Assembly (NCBI GenBank): GCA_024701455.1
Contig: JABXYP010000001.1
Location: forward strand, 2,174,001-2,238,000
Direction of reading: 5' to 3'
Source: Bacillus sp. A301a_S52
Lineage (GTDB): Bacteria; Bacillota; Bacilli; Bacillales; Salisediminibacteriaceae
Length of the DNA stretch: 64,000 nucleotides
Shown: in pieces, positions 6,952 to 15,774 of the stretch
Position numbering within the stretch: the first letter of the stretch is position 1
Layout of the letters: each line of letters begins with the position of its first letter
Translations under genes and position numbers: made by a program
Notes under the pieces: generated by a model
Seen by the model: the letters and a program-made list of their open reading frames with translations, nothing else
What the model was told of the DNA's origin: nothing
Databases searched by the model: none

Positions 6952-8506
6952 TTGGAAAAGACAACATCCTGCTGCTATTTTCATTAGTTTTCTTAGTAGC
7001 CTTAAAGAAATCGTTGTTTCTCTCATTGCCGTACTTATTTTTGGTCAGACTCAGGCGTACACATCTTTATTTTATCTCATCTTTTTTTCGGCAATTTTAT
7101 TCATAGCTCTGTATAGTGGATTTGTTAGTTGGTGGAAATTTTACTATAACCTTCAAGAGGAGGAGCTGTTAATAAAAAAGGGCCTTATTTTTCGCCAAAA
7201 TCGATTTATAAGGAAAGAACGTATCCAGAGCATAGATATAAACGCGAATATTATTCAGAGATTGTTTCGTCTCGTCGAGCTCCGCATCGAAACTGCTGGC
7301 GGTGGTAGTGAGCCAGAGTTTAGTCTTGTAGCATTAAAAAGAGAAGAAGCTCAAAGAATAAAAAAACAGTTATTAAAAAAGAAGACCACGCCTATTAGTC
7401 ATACTATGGAGCATGAGCAACATATAGCAACATTTCCTCACGATGAGGGCGAGAGTATGCTTGTCCCTGATGAGGAGTATGACAGTCACAATGTGACCTC
7501 TCAAACAATAGTGAGTGATGATCTGTTTGAGGAAAGGGAAGAGGTAGAAGAACAAGTAGATTTTAAATGGGAGCTTGGAACGAGACGTTTGATTTTGGCC
7601 GCGTTAACGTCTAGTGGTGTTGGTATCGCTGCAACCTTTTTGGCAGCAGTTGTATCACAGCTCCCACAATTACTTCCAGAATGGTTATTAGATCACGTGA
7701 TTGGATGGTTCGTTCATTCCAGTATTCTTTTAATCGGCTCGTTACTTATAGTGATTCTGTTTACAGCATGGTTGTTTACCTTAGTCGGAACGATGTTGAA
7801 ATATGGCTATTTCATTTTAAAGAAACAAGGAAACGATATTCATATTTCTCGAGGTGTGCTTGAGCAAAGGCAGTTGACATTAAATGCTGGTAGAATAACC
7901 GGTGTTAGAATTGTACAGAGCCCTATCCGACAATTGTTCAATGTTGTATCTATTTATATTGAAAGTGCAGGAGGAGGTACAAAAGATGAAGACTTATCTA
8001 CGATCTTAGTCCCTTTGTGTAAACGTAAGGAAGTAAAACATATACTAGAGCATACGGTACCTGAGTTTGCCATTTCTCCTAATTATGAAAGTCTTCCTAA
8101 AGAAAGTTTGAGGCGCTACATTATCAGATTAGCTATTCCCAGCTTAATTGCAGCCGCAGTAATAACCTATTATCTACCATATGGGTGGCTCGCTTTTGTA
8201 CTTCCGATAGTTGGGGCTGGCATTGGATTTGCTCAGTTTAAAACAGCAGGTATCTGGCATAATGAGTCTATGCTTTGTTTAAAAACACGAACAATTGCTA
8301 AGACAGAAGTTTATTTGCCGAAAAAGAGAATTCAGGATATGGGTTCTTCTCAACATCTTTTGCAGAAGCTAGACAACCTTCATACGTTAAGTGTTTCAGT
8401 ATTAACAACGGTGCTTGGAAAAACGTTCACAATGCGTCATGTTAGTCAAGAACAGATGGAGAAAAGTTATGTATGGTATTCATATGAAGAGACAAAAAGA
8501 GAATAA
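6944..8506 (+). CDS. ydbT: YdbT-like membrane protein with repeated bPH_2 domains
   Basis: A 520-residue partner of YdbS, overlapping it by 8 nt. Three bPH_2 units can be read. The first follows two membrane helices and includes RFIRKERIQSIDINANIIQRLFRL then ETAGGGSEPEF. The second includes LTLNAGRITGVRIVQSPIRQLF then ESAGGGTKDED. The third, near the C-terminus, includes EVYLPKKRIQDMGSSQHLLQK. The repeated ES/TAGGG motif marks the domain edge. An acidic linker (about residues 165-205) separates the first two units. It probably forms a membrane complex with YdbS. It is somewhat longer than B. subtilis YdbT (about 490 residues), mainly through that linker. Confidence 0.85.
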   Translation: MNSWKRQHPAAIFISFLSSLKEIVVSLIAVLIFGQTQAYTSLFYLIFFSAILFIALYSGFVSWWKFYYNLQEEELLIKKGLIFRQNRFIRKERIQSIDINANIIQRLFRLVELRIETAGGGSEPEFSLVALKREEAQRIKKQLLKKKTTPISHTMEHEQHIATFPHDEGESMLVPDEEYDSHNVTSQTIVSDDLFEEREEVEEQVDFKWELGTRRLILAALTSSGVGIAATFLAAVVSQLPQLLPEWLLDHVIGWFVHSSILLIGSLLIVILFTAWLFTLVGTMLKYGYFILKKQGNDIHISRGVLEQRQLTLNAGRITGVRIVQSPIRQLFNVVSIYIESAGGGTKDEDLSTILVPLCKRKEVKHILEHTVPEFAISPNYESLPKESLRRYIIRLAIPSLIAAAVITYYLPYGWLAFVLPIVGAGIGFAQFKTAGIWHNESMLCLKTRTIAKTEVYLPKKRIQDMGSSQHLLQKLDNLHTLSVSVLTTVLGKTFTMRHVSQEQMEKSYVWYSYEETKRE

Positions 8507-8510
8507 TAAT

Positions 8511-8553
8511 AAAACATCAGGTTCTCATTTGTGAGATCTGATGTTTTATTTTG
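8511..8553. terminator. bidirectional terminator between ydbT and the convergent gene
   Basis: AAAACATCAG (8511-8520) pairs with CTGATGTTTT (8538-8547), with A and T tracts on both flanks, so it can serve both converging genes. Confidence 0.85.
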
Positions 8554-8576
8554 GTAACTGTCATAGTTAAAATAGT

Positions 8577-9542
8577 TTAATCATTGGATAATTGTGTTGC
8601 ATAAGTTGTTAAGACTCTTTCTCCTTTATCAGAAGTAAATTCAAATCTGTCAAAAGTAATGTCAGGCTCATCATCTCGCATCGTTCTTTCGTAATGATGC
8701 TGAACGACAAATTGATTTGTTTCAGTGGCATAAGAGATAAAATTAACGCCTGAAAAGAATGATTGATTAAATGAACTAAGCAAATGAATAAGCAGCGAGT
8801 TATGGCAATAAACTGAATTTTCATGTTCGACTCCGAGTTTTTCTAATCCGCGTTCTAGTGCATTTAATGAAGGTTCATCTAACTCGTTTAATAAAATTTT
8901 GTAAGGGTCAAACTGTGCTTTATTAAGTCTTACAGTTGAACCGTGTTTCAACTCAATTCTATTGTGTGAGACTGTTTCAAACGTAAACCCTTTTTTGTAA
9001 TAAGCAGTTTCCCATTCATTATTTACTTTTATTTCAAATTCAAACGGACATCCTTCTAATGAAAGAGACTCACGCTTCTTTTCATCATAAATGTAAAGCT
9101 TCCGACCTTTTTTAACTAATTGATAATAGACGAAAGCATCCTCATAAATGAGGTGCTCAGCATTTAATTTTCTTAATTCTTGTTGTAAAAATGACATACT
9201 TTGCTCAAAGTGTCTATTTTTATCCTGCGCTTTATCCCATGCTTCCTTAAGAGCAATTGCAAATGATTCGTTAAAGGAGCCATTAAACGGTTTGCCTAAA
9301 GGCGTAAGTTTACGTCCAGAAACTTTAATTTTTTCATTTTCAGCATAGAGCAGATTAATAGCGTCTAGTGCATCGCCGTCTATCAAGGGGATTGCTGATA
9401 CACCAGTTATGCGAACGATCCCTTCCCACGTGGATTGTGGAGGGGTTATAACTTCTAATAATTGCCCCACATACGTTCCTTTACTACCTTCATTGACCGC
9501 AATATATTTTCCAATCATAGCCTTAGCTTCTTGTCTATTCAT
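8577..9542 (-). CDS. uncharacterised protein, possibly DUF2777 family
   Basis: A 321-residue soluble protein beginning MNRQEAKAMIGKYIAVNEGSK. The N-terminal 100 residues look like a small beta-barrel (KGTYVGQLLEVITPP, EGIVRITGVSAIP), then a helical stretch (residues 95-125), then a mixed C-terminal half. I believe this is the Bacillaceae DUF2777 family, but that is recall and its function is unknown. The ATG at 9542 is preceded by TAGGAGTGGGGTTTAAA; a longer reading to 9566 lacks a site. It is monocistronic, convergent with ydbT, and shares the terminator between them. Confidence 0.65.
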   Translation of the reverse strand: MNRQEAKAMIGKYIAVNEGSKGTYVGQLLEVITPPQSTWEGIVRITGVSAIPLIDGDALDAINLLYAENEKIKVSGRKLTPLGKPFNGSFNESFAIALKEAWDKAQDKNRHFEQSMSFLQQELRKLNAEHLIYEDAFVYYQLVKKGRKLYIYDEKKRESLSLEGCPFEFEIKVNNEWETAYYKKGFTFETVSHNRIELKHGSTVRLNKAQFDPYKILLNELDEPSLNALERGLEKLGVEHENSVYCHNSLLIHLLSSFNQSFFSGVNFISYATETNQFVVQHHYERTMRDDEPDITFDRFEFTSDKGERVLTTYATQLSND

Positions 9543-9566
9543 TTTAAACCCCACTCCTAATGTCAT

Positions 9567-10052
9567 TCATCTCTATGTTTACACAATGAGGACATGATGT
9601 TTAGCAATTTAATTTCCTTGTGTAATTCTACACCCTAAGAGATACCTCTTAATAGTATACTATTTAACTGATGAAGCCATCAATCTAAATACATGATTAT
9701 ATCGTGAATTTTCATTTCTTAATTTGAGTCAAAGCTTTAAAAGATTGTCTGTAATAAACTAACGATAATATGCCTTCGTTAAAAGGGTGGAGGAAACTGA
9801 CAAAAAGGCTAACATGCCATTAGTCATAGTTCATATATCTATTTGTTAACAGTATATTACAAGTGTTACATTTCTTTCGACATCGGCTCACAACATATAC
9901 AGCAAGGATTTTGACGCTTCTGACAACACAATGTTGCTATTATTGTAGAGAATCGTCATCCGTTTGTAAAGCGCCTAACATTAAAATGTAATTGATAGTT
10001 AGGAGAAATGTCCCCTGTCAGATAAATAATTAATCGTTATGATGTTTAAATG
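9567..10052. other. long intergenic region upstream of sigI
   Basis: About 490 bp between divergent genes. It contains no frame with both a convincing ribosome binding site and protein character, and no copy of the dispersed repeat. Only AT-rich sequence is seen, with a few loose TTGA-like boxes that do not pair with a -10 at proper spacing. The sigI promoter candidate lies at its right end. Confidence 0.6.
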
Positions 10053-10084
10053 CCCCCCTTAAAAAAAAGGGTAGGGCCGAATAA
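10053..10084 (+). promoter_or_regulatory. candidate SigI-type promoter of sigI-rsgI
   Basis: CCCCCC at 10053-10058 and CGAATAA at 10078-10084, with an A-rich stretch between, resemble the -35 (ACCCCC) and -10 (CGAA) elements of SigI-dependent promoters, 30 nt before the sigI start. The spacing (19 nt) is longer than I would expect, so this is a candidate for autoregulation, not a firm call. Confidence 0.45.
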
Positions 10085-10113
10085 TAATTTTGAACACATG
10101 CGGGGTGTTTCCT

Positions 10114-10854
10114 GTGCTAAAGCGTCTCTTAGCTAAGCCAGATTATAATGAACAAATAAACAATACAATCGAATTAATACAGTCTGGAAATGTTGAACAT
10201 GAAAGTGAATTCATTAATCAATATATTCCATTTATAAGAAAAGTGACTGCAGGAGTGTGTAAAAGGTTTATTAACCCAGATACAGATGATGAGTTTAGTA
10301 TCGCTTTAATTGCCTTTAGTGAAGCAATTCATCAATATTCATCAGACAAAGGGAGTTCCTTTCTATCCTTTGCAAACCTTGTTATTAGACGGCGTGTCAT
10401 TGATTACATACGGATGGAACAACGTAGAAGAACGTCGCTCTCTTTTGACTTTAAGGAAGACGACAAGGAAAATATGGAAAACGTTGCAGAGATTTCAGCT
10501 TCATTTCAAGACTACTATAAACAGCTAGAAAATGATCTAAGACGTGAAGAAATCAGTCATTTTAAAAGTAAGTTGCACACATTCGGTATCAGTTTAACCG
10601 AAGTAGCAGACCAATGTCCGAAACATCAAGACGCTAGAATGAACATGGTAAGTATTGCAAAAATCATTATTGAAGAAGAAGAGGTTCTCTCCTCATTGAT
10701 GCTTAAAAAACGTTTGCCAGTTAAGCAGCTTATGAAATACATGACGATGAGTAGAAAGACAATAGAGAGAAATAGAAAGTATATTATCGCTCTTGTTATT
10801 GTGCTTCTCGAAGATTATAAGTACTTGAAGGATTATTTGAGGGAGTGGTTATAA
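10114..10854 (+). CDS. sigI: RNA polymerase sigma factor SigI
   Basis: A 246-residue sigma-70-family factor close to B. subtilis SigI (251 residues). Region 2 is clear: INQYIPFIRKVTAGVCKRFI, DEFSIALIAFSEAIHQYS, and IRRRVIDYIRMEQRR. A C-terminal helix-turn-helix (VKQLMKYMTMSRKTIERNRKYI) would contact the -35 element. I chose GTG at 10114, after GGGGTGTTTCCT; the frame is open back to a TTG at 10090. SigI responds to heat or envelope stress in Bacillus and to polysaccharides in clostridia. It is followed immediately by its anti-sigma gene rsgI and probably transcribes its own operon. Confidence 0.92.
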   Translation: MLKRLLAKPDYNEQINNTIELIQSGNVEHESEFINQYIPFIRKVTAGVCKRFINPDTDDEFSIALIAFSEAIHQYSSDKGSSFLSFANLVIRRRVIDYIRMEQRRRTSLSFDFKEDDKENMENVAEISASFQDYYKQLENDLRREEISHFKSKLHTFGISLTEVADQCPKHQDARMNMVSIAKIIIEEEEVLSSLMLKKRLPVKQLMKYMTMSRKTIERNRKYIIALVIVLLEDYKYLKDYLREWL

Positions 10855-11607
10855 ATGAAAAAAGGGGTCGTGATGGAAGTCAGGAATAGGCACATTGTCG
10901 TCATGACAAAAGACGGTGAATTTGTTCGTGCCAAACCTGACGAACATGCCCATGTAGGGGAAGAAGTGGAATATTCCTCTTTTCCTTTATATTCCTTTTA
11001 TCGTATAGTAGATAAAAAATTATATAGTGTACCTTTATCATTTGCGCTTATTGTATTATTATTTCTGCCATTATGGCCTCTAGTACAATCATCAAAAGTG
11101 CATGGAATTATTTTACTTGATATGAATCCGAGTATAGAAATGGCTGTAAATGAAGAATACGAAGTACTGTACACGTCTAGCTATGATAAAGAAGGGGAAA
11201 CGTTATTAGCAGATATCGATGCCTCTTTTAAAGGGATGAATGTTAGCCGTGCCACTAACATTATCCTAGAAGAGGGCTATGAACAAGGGATATTAAACGA
11301 GAGAAGTTCCGTTTATTTAACCTCTCCACTCACTTTTAATGATCCTGTAATAACAAATCAAATAGGGGATTGGTCGTCTGATTTGTCAAATGAGATGGAG
11401 TTAACGATCTATTCTGTCTATGTAGATGATGAGTTAGTGGAAAAAGCGAGAAAACAAGCGGTTTCCCCTCTTAAGATGTTGCTATTATCATATTATAATC
11501 AAGATGAGTATGGGGATTCATTAAATAGCCACTATTCAGTTAACGAGCTTATTGATTTAACTGGTTTTTCGTTAGATGAGCTAACGAATGTGACCGTTAT
11601 TAAATAG
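10855..11607 (+). CDS. rsgI: anti-sigma-I factor RsgI
   Basis: A 250-residue single-pass membrane protein directly abutting sigI. The N-terminal RsgI domain (about 1-50: KKGVVMEVRNRHIVVMTKDGEF) would hold SigI; one membrane helix follows (about 60-78); then a conserved extracytoplasmic domain with LLDMNPSIEMAVNEEYEV. The NPSIE motif (91-95) is the site at which clostridial RsgI proteins autoproteolyse between Asn and Pro before regulated membrane proteolysis, so the same signalling is expected here. No carbohydrate-binding module follows, as in Bacillus RsgI and unlike clostridial versions. The signal sensed is unknown. Confidence 0.92.
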   Translation: MKKGVVMEVRNRHIVVMTKDGEFVRAKPDEHAHVGEEVEYSSFPLYSFYRIVDKKLYSVPLSFALIVLLFLPLWPLVQSSKVHGIILLDMNPSIEMAVNEEYEVLYTSSYDKEGETLLADIDASFKGMNVSRATNIILEEGYEQGILNERSSVYLTSPLTFNDPVITNQIGDWSSDLSNEMELTIYSVYVDDELVEKARKQAVSPLKMLLLSYYNQDEYGDSLNSHYSVNELIDLTGFSLDELTNVTVIK

Positions 11608-11633
11608 AGTTTTAATAAATAGATAACGAGAGA

Positions 11634-11684
11634 GACAAAAGCAGTCCCGCACTTAAGAAGTGGCAGGGCTGCTTTTGTCTTATA
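11634..11684. terminator. bidirectional terminator after rsgI
   Basis: GACAAAAGCAG... pairs with ...CTGCTTTTGTC in a long GC-centred stem, followed by TTATATTTT. On the other strand the A-rich left arm gives a U-tract for the convergent gene ending at 11697. Confidence 0.85.
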
Positions 11685-11696
11685 TTTTGTGAAACG

Positions 11697-12638
11697 TTAA
11701 TCGTTGGATTTGTCTCCTGAGTTGTATCTGAGTTCATTTAGCTTTAATAGATGATTCATCCGATCCATTCTTGTCGATTGTAAATCATTTGCTTGACGTT
11801 GCAGATAAGAGGCCATTTGTTTAATCGTTCTTACCGTTTCTTCGTATTTTTCTTGTTTTTGTGAGGAATTTAGTGAGTCATAGGTTTTAAGTAAATTGGG
11901 CAAGTCATGCTGAATCATGCGCTTCATGTGGTGTTTTTCTTCTATGTCTAATAAGTGGTACTCTTCTCCACACCGCCGTAGCTCCTGCAGAAGCTCTTGC
12001 AAAGCCTTTTCTACAGCTAAATTGATTTCTTTATAATAATCAAACGTATGCTCTGCAGACGAAATAAGTGCTTTTATTTGTGACTTGTTATCTGTTGCAG
12101 GAGAAAGTTGTTGTTCTTGATTGGAATTGGCTTGTTCTTTTATTTCATCGAGTTTTATATTTTCTCCAGATAGAGATAAATCCAATCTATGGATATGATG
12201 GAACAAAGATTGAAAAAAGGGATGCTTTCTAATGCTTCTCACAATAGTTTTTCCATTATACTGATAGTAGATGGTGGAATCAATGATTTTACCAAAGCCG
12301 TTTTCCATTTTTACATTTTTCCGATAGCTTGTGATATAAACTCTCTTTTTAATCGTTGAAGATGACTTATTCGTATCAAGGAACTCAGTATGAATTTTCT
12401 TTTGCTTGATTTTTATTTTAAAACTAAAGCCTTGAATACTACGCTTAAATGTTTTATTTAAGCGGGGTAGCTCTGTTAGCGCAGCAAGATCTGATATAAA
12501 TTCTTCTGCCTCATAAACGAATTCTTTTGTGTGTTCGTTCATCAAAGCTGGCTCATTTAAAGGTTTCATATAGTTAGGCAGGAAGGGAAGAATCCAATTT
12601 TGCTCCCACAATCTTTCACGCCAGTTCACTCGTTTCAC
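11697..12638 (-). CDS. uncharacterised protein cotranscribed with a TelA-family gene (possibly XpaC-related)
   Basis: A 313-residue protein, positively charged in the first half (RSIQGFSFKIKIKQKKI) and coiled-coil-like in the C-terminal third (KEINLAVEKALQELLQELRR, KQMASYLQRQANDLQ). It begins 15 nt downstream of the telA-family gene, so the two are an operon. In Bacillus the TelA protein YaaN is paired with XpaC; the helical C-terminus here is reminiscent of XpaC, but I cannot confirm it. The GTG at 12638 is used; the nearby GTG at 12629 has better spacing from GCGGGG. No signal peptide or membrane segment is evident. Confidence 0.6.
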   Translation of the reverse strand: MKRVNWRERLWEQNWILPFLPNYMKPLNEPALMNEHTKEFVYEAEEFISDLAALTELPRLNKTFKRSIQGFSFKIKIKQKKIHTEFLDTNKSSSTIKKRVYITSYRKNVKMENGFGKIIDSTIYYQYNGKTIVRSIRKHPFFQSLFHHIHRLDLSLSGENIKLDEIKEQANSNQEQQLSPATDNKSQIKALISSAEHTFDYYKEINLAVEKALQELLQELRRCGEEYHLLDIEEKHHMKRMIQHDLPNLLKTYDSLNSSQKQEKYEETVRTIKQMASYLQRQANDLQSTRMDRMNHLLKLNELRYNSGDKSND

Positions 12639-12653
12639 CCCGCATCTACTAGT

Positions 12654-13706
12654 CTAATTTAACAGCTTACGTTCCATTTGATCATTAAGCTGCTCCATTT
12701 CAGTGATAAATTTTTTACTTGATTCAATAATTCGTTCATTGGACTGTTCAGTCATCTCGATAGCTGAATAAACATCCTCATATGCTTTTTTAAAGGTTTC
12801 CATTGCTACTGCCGGTTCTTCAAGAGTTTTCAATGTTTCTTCCGTATTAGATTTAAGCATTTCTGCGTTATTAAGTAACATGGATTCAGTTGTTTTGTTA
12901 ACATTCTGAACAGCATCAATGACTTTTTTCTGATTACTAAGAGACAATTGAATAGAAGCAGTCACTGTAATGATATTTTTTGTCATTGTGATGGCGTTAA
13001 AAATAGCTTCTTCTAATTTTTCATTGTTCTCAACAATAATATCGACAGAAGCTAATGATTGTTGGAGAACAAGAACGGCCTGCTGCATATTTTTAACTCT
13101 TGTTAAGACTTTTTGTTGTCCTTTTTGTATAGGGGTAGGATCTTCTTGCCATTCTTCCTTTGCTAACTCTTTCTCAAGCATGGTATTAAGTTCTTTACCT
13201 ACTTGTATTTGCTCGTTTAATCCTTTAATGCGTTCACGAGCTACCCCTTTTAATTGATGGAGCATAACAGTGTCTTCCTGTAAGCGGTCCTTTCCATGTA
13301 ACAATGCCTCAATAATAGTATCTACTTCACTCTCAATGGATTGATATTTTTGAGCGTATTTCTCGACAGGACTTCTGCGGATTAATTTTGTTAGAAATTG
13401 TTTCAGTCGTCCTTCTTGTAAATAATTAGGTTCAAGCTCACCAACTACTTCTTTTAGTTTTGAGAGTTGCTCAGGTAAATCATGGTTTGGTTCATTCATC
13501 ATATCACTGACAGGGCGTTTTAATGCTTCAAGAGATTCACCAGCTTTCTCTTGTTCTTGGGCACCAAGCTTACCGATTGAGTTTAAGATGTCGTGGATAT
13601 TTTGTTCTGTCTCTTCTTTAGTAAGGTCTGTCTCTTGTTTAGGTGAATGTGATGGTGTCAGGTTAGTGTCGATTTCTGTAGAATCAAATTTATTATTATC
13701 GTTCAT
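12654..13706 (-). CDS. TelA/KlaA-family (toxic anion resistance) protein
   Basis: A 350-residue soluble, strongly helical protein matching the TelA family (B. subtilis YaaN/YceH): LRRS-type basic patch KFLTKLIRRSPVEKYAQKYQ, then IIEALLHGKDRLQEDTVMLHQL, NTMLEKELAKEEWQEDPTPI, and QQSLASVDIIVENNEKLEEAIFNAITMTK, ending in long coiled coils. The family is linked to tellurite and bacteriocin or colicin tolerance, but its biochemistry is not settled. The ATG follows TGGAGGTATATAT. It heads a two-gene operon with the gene ending at 11697 and is convergent with sigI-rsgI. Confidence 0.85.
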   Translation of the reverse strand: MNDNNKFDSTEIDTNLTPSHSPKQETDLTKEETEQNIHDILNSIGKLGAQEQEKAGESLEALKRPVSDMMNEPNHDLPEQLSKLKEVVGELEPNYLQEGRLKQFLTKLIRRSPVEKYAQKYQSIESEVDTIIEALLHGKDRLQEDTVMLHQLKGVARERIKGLNEQIQVGKELNTMLEKELAKEEWQEDPTPIQKGQQKVLTRVKNMQQAVLVLQQSLASVDIIVENNEKLEEAIFNAITMTKNIITVTASIQLSLSNQKKVIDAVQNVNKTTESMLLNNAEMLKSNTEETLKTLEEPAVAMETFKKAYEDVYSAIEMTEQSNERIIESSKKFITEMEQLNDQMERKLLN

Positions 13707-14206
13707 ATATATACCTCCATTTTTTTTGAGGAAAAACTACCTAATTACATATTTACGAGTTGAACACATTAAAGTTTCAATTATACTAACACTACCCTAA
13801 ATTATACAGGTATCAAACGAATGACACAATTGAACTTCTCAAACTGAACAAAATAGCCTAAATTAAACAATGATCACAAATGGATGTTTATCAGGTAGTA
13901 TTACCTATTACCTTAGTGAATAAGGTATAAAGTCCTGGTTTTTATCATTTCTTTATATAGCAACGTATGATAGCGTTAACATAAAACTTTATAACTATTT
14001 AGAAAGAATTGTACCTTGAACTATCCTTAACTTATATGATACAAAAGATATAAGAGTAGGCATGAAGAGTAGGAAAAAAGTTGTTATTAACATACTACAT
14101 CGTGTTCAGAGAAGAAATTGAACTAACATGTCTTATAATCGATTCTTTTTAGTAACTAACATTAAAATGGCATTTAATAAAAGATGTCTGAGAAAGGCTG
14201 ATAACG
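13707..14206. other. 500-bp intergenic region between divergent genes
   Basis: AT-rich sequence with no supported gene and no copy of the dispersed repeat. TTGAAC followed by TATGAT near 14010-14037 resembles promoter boxes, but the spacing is only 13 nt, so I do not call a promoter. It should hold start signals for both flanking genes. Confidence 0.5.
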
Positions 14207-14563
14207 ATGAAAAAATGGATTACTTTAGGTGTAATGAGTGTTCTAATGGTTTCTGTCTGGGGAGTATTATTATCATTTATGTTTAACAATAATAGCTCCA
14301 GTTCTGAAGAAATAGAAGAGGTTGACGAAACATTAAACATGCCATCTTACGGTGTTGCTGAAGATGATGAAATTACCGTTGAGGATCAGGAAAAGGATGA
14401 AGTCACAACAAGTGATCAAACTGTAGAAGAGCCAACTCCATGGGATTTCAGCGGTAAATCTGTGACTTCTATAGATATCACAATTAGAGAAGGTGATGCT
14501 ATAGGTTATGGAGAAGGGGTTCCAATAGATGACTTGTTAGAAGGCTTCTCTATAAGTAAGTGA
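14207..14563 (+). CDS. membrane-anchored acidic protein of unknown function
   Basis: A 118-residue protein with an N-terminal membrane anchor or uncleaved signal (MKKWITLGVMSVLMVSVWGVL..., residues 5-26), then a low-complexity Ser/Glu/Asp-rich linker (about 28-80), then a short conserved-looking tail (WDFSGKSVTSIDITIREGDAIGY). The small ectodomain is strongly acidic. I do not recognise the family. It lies about 100 nt before tatA in the same direction, with no clear terminator between, so cotranscription is possible. The ribosome binding site is weak (GAGAAAGGCTGATAACG). Confidence 0.7.
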   Translation: MKKWITLGVMSVLMVSVWGVLLSFMFNNNSSSSEEIEEVDETLNMPSYGVAEDDEITVEDQEKDEVTTSDQTVEEPTPWDFSGKSVTSIDITIREGDAIGYGEGVPIDDLLEGFSISK

Positions 14564-14661
14564 TTTTTTAAAATGATTTTAACATGTCCATAGTAAAATA
14601 CGTTAAAACCCCTTATAATAGACAGGGAGTAAGGAATTCTGTCGAGAGGGGTTTTAATTGT

Positions 14662-14847
14662 ATGTTATCTAATATTGGCATCCCTAGCCTTTTGTTAATA
14701 TTGGTCATCGCTTTAGTCATTTTTGGACCGAAGAAATTACCTGAAATCGGTAAAGCAATGGGACAAACACTAAAAGAGTTTAAAAATTCATCGAAAGAAC
14801 TGACCAAAGAAGATGATGAGACAAATCATGATCGTAAGAATGACTAG
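14662..14847 (+). CDS. tatA: twin-arginine translocase subunit TatA
   Basis: A 61-residue TatA: a short N-terminal transmembrane helix ([20 protein letters not shown]), the [14 protein letters not shown] hinge, an amphipathic helix ([13 protein letters not shown]) and a charged tail. It oligomerises with TatC to export folded proteins. The chosen ATG at 14662 follows GAGAGGGGTTTTAATTGT; the longer frame from 14584 adds 26 residues unlike the family. It is followed at 75 nt by tatC, giving the minimal TatA-TatC system usual in Firmicutes. Confidence 0.92.
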   Translation: MLSNIGIPSLLLILVIALVIFGPKKLPEIGKAMGQTLKEFKNSSKELTKEDDETNHDRKND

Positions 14848-14922
14848 TCTTGAAAGTAGATTGTAGAGAGATGTGAGGTGAGATCCATCTGACATCTTTG
14901 TCGTATTTAAGGAGAGTCCAGT

Positions 14923-15666
14923 ATGACGGAAGAAAATATGAATGTTCTTGATCATTTAGAAGAATTGCGTAAACGAATTTTAATTGTACTCACTGCTTTC
15001 CTGTTGATATTTATAAGTGTGTTCGTATTTATTAGAGACATATATGGTTGGTTCACACGCGGTTTAGATATGCCTCTAGCTGTGTTAGGTCCTTTAGATA
15101 TTGTGGTTATTTATTTTTCATTGGCAGCGGTAATTGCTCTTGCCTTAACTGTTCCTGTAGTGGTGTTTCAAATTTGGCTTTTTGTAAAGCCGGCCTTAAC
15201 AGTTAAAGAAAGAAAGGTTACTGCTTTGTACATACCAGCTTCCTTTTTATTATTTATTGGAGGATTGGCTTTCGGCTATTTTGTAGTTATGCCACTTGTA
15301 CTTAATTTTTTACTAGAGTTAGGTACAGGTACCTTTGAAATTATGTTAACAGCAGATAAGTACTTTCAATTTGTTCTGAGGATGACAGTGCCGTTTAGTA
15401 TTTTGTTTGAAATGCCCCTTGTTATCATGTTTTTAACAAGTGTAGGTATGATGACGCCGATGGCAATGAAAAAAAATCGAAAGTATGCTTATTTTGCTAT
15501 TGTTGTCGTGAGTGTCGTTATTTCACCACCGGATTTTATTTCTGATGTACTCGTGATAATACCTTTAATTTTGCTTTATGAAATAAGTATCAACTTATCA
15601 GCAATTATTTACAAACGACGGATTAAGCGAGAACAAGATGAAAACACGTCTACTGGTAATAAATAG
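14923..15666 (+). CDS. tatC: twin-arginine translocase subunit TatC
   Basis: A 247-residue inner-membrane receptor for twin-arginine signal peptides. It has the N-terminal DHLEELRKRI motif, six hydrophobic segments, the conserved FxKPALTVKE loop (residues 86-95), and the VISPPDFISDV motif near the C-terminus. The length matches Bacillus TatC (about 240-254). The ribosome binding site is AAGGAGAGTCCAGT. No Tat substrate gene is adjacent, unlike the phoD-tatAd-tatCd arrangement in B. subtilis, so the exported protein must be encoded elsewhere. Confidence 0.95.
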   Translation: MTEENMNVLDHLEELRKRILIVLTAFLLIFISVFVFIRDIYGWFTRGLDMPLAVLGPLDIVVIYFSLAAVIALALTVPVVVFQIWLFVKPALTVKERKVTALYIPASFLLFIGGLAFGYFVVMPLVLNFLLELGTGTFEIMLTADKYFQFVLRMTVPFSILFEMPLVIMFLTSVGMMTPMAMKKNRKYAYFAIVVVSVVISPPDFISDVLVIIPLILLYEISINLSAIIYKRRIKREQDENTSTGNK

Positions 15667-15722
15667 CAACTTACTCTTTATATTGAAAAGAGACTGGCCC
15701 AAAAGTCATCAAAGATAAATAC

Positions 15723-15774
15723 AGAGAGGTAATCGCCAAAGCATTTGGATGATTACCTCTCTTCATTGTTTTTA
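15723..15774 (+). terminator. intrinsic terminator after tatC
   Basis: AGAGAGGTAATC (15723-15734) pairs exactly with GATTACCTCTCT (15751-15762), followed by a T-rich run (TCATTGTTTTTA). Confidence 0.85.

Noticed and set aside
9961..9985. TGTAAAGCGCCTAACA as a second CcpA site upstream of sigI
   Set aside because: When aligned on the central CG it misses several invariant cre positions.
13990..14040. TTGAAC plus TATGAT as a sigma-A promoter for the acidic membrane protein
   Set aside because: The spacer is only 13 nt, too short for a sigma-A promoter.
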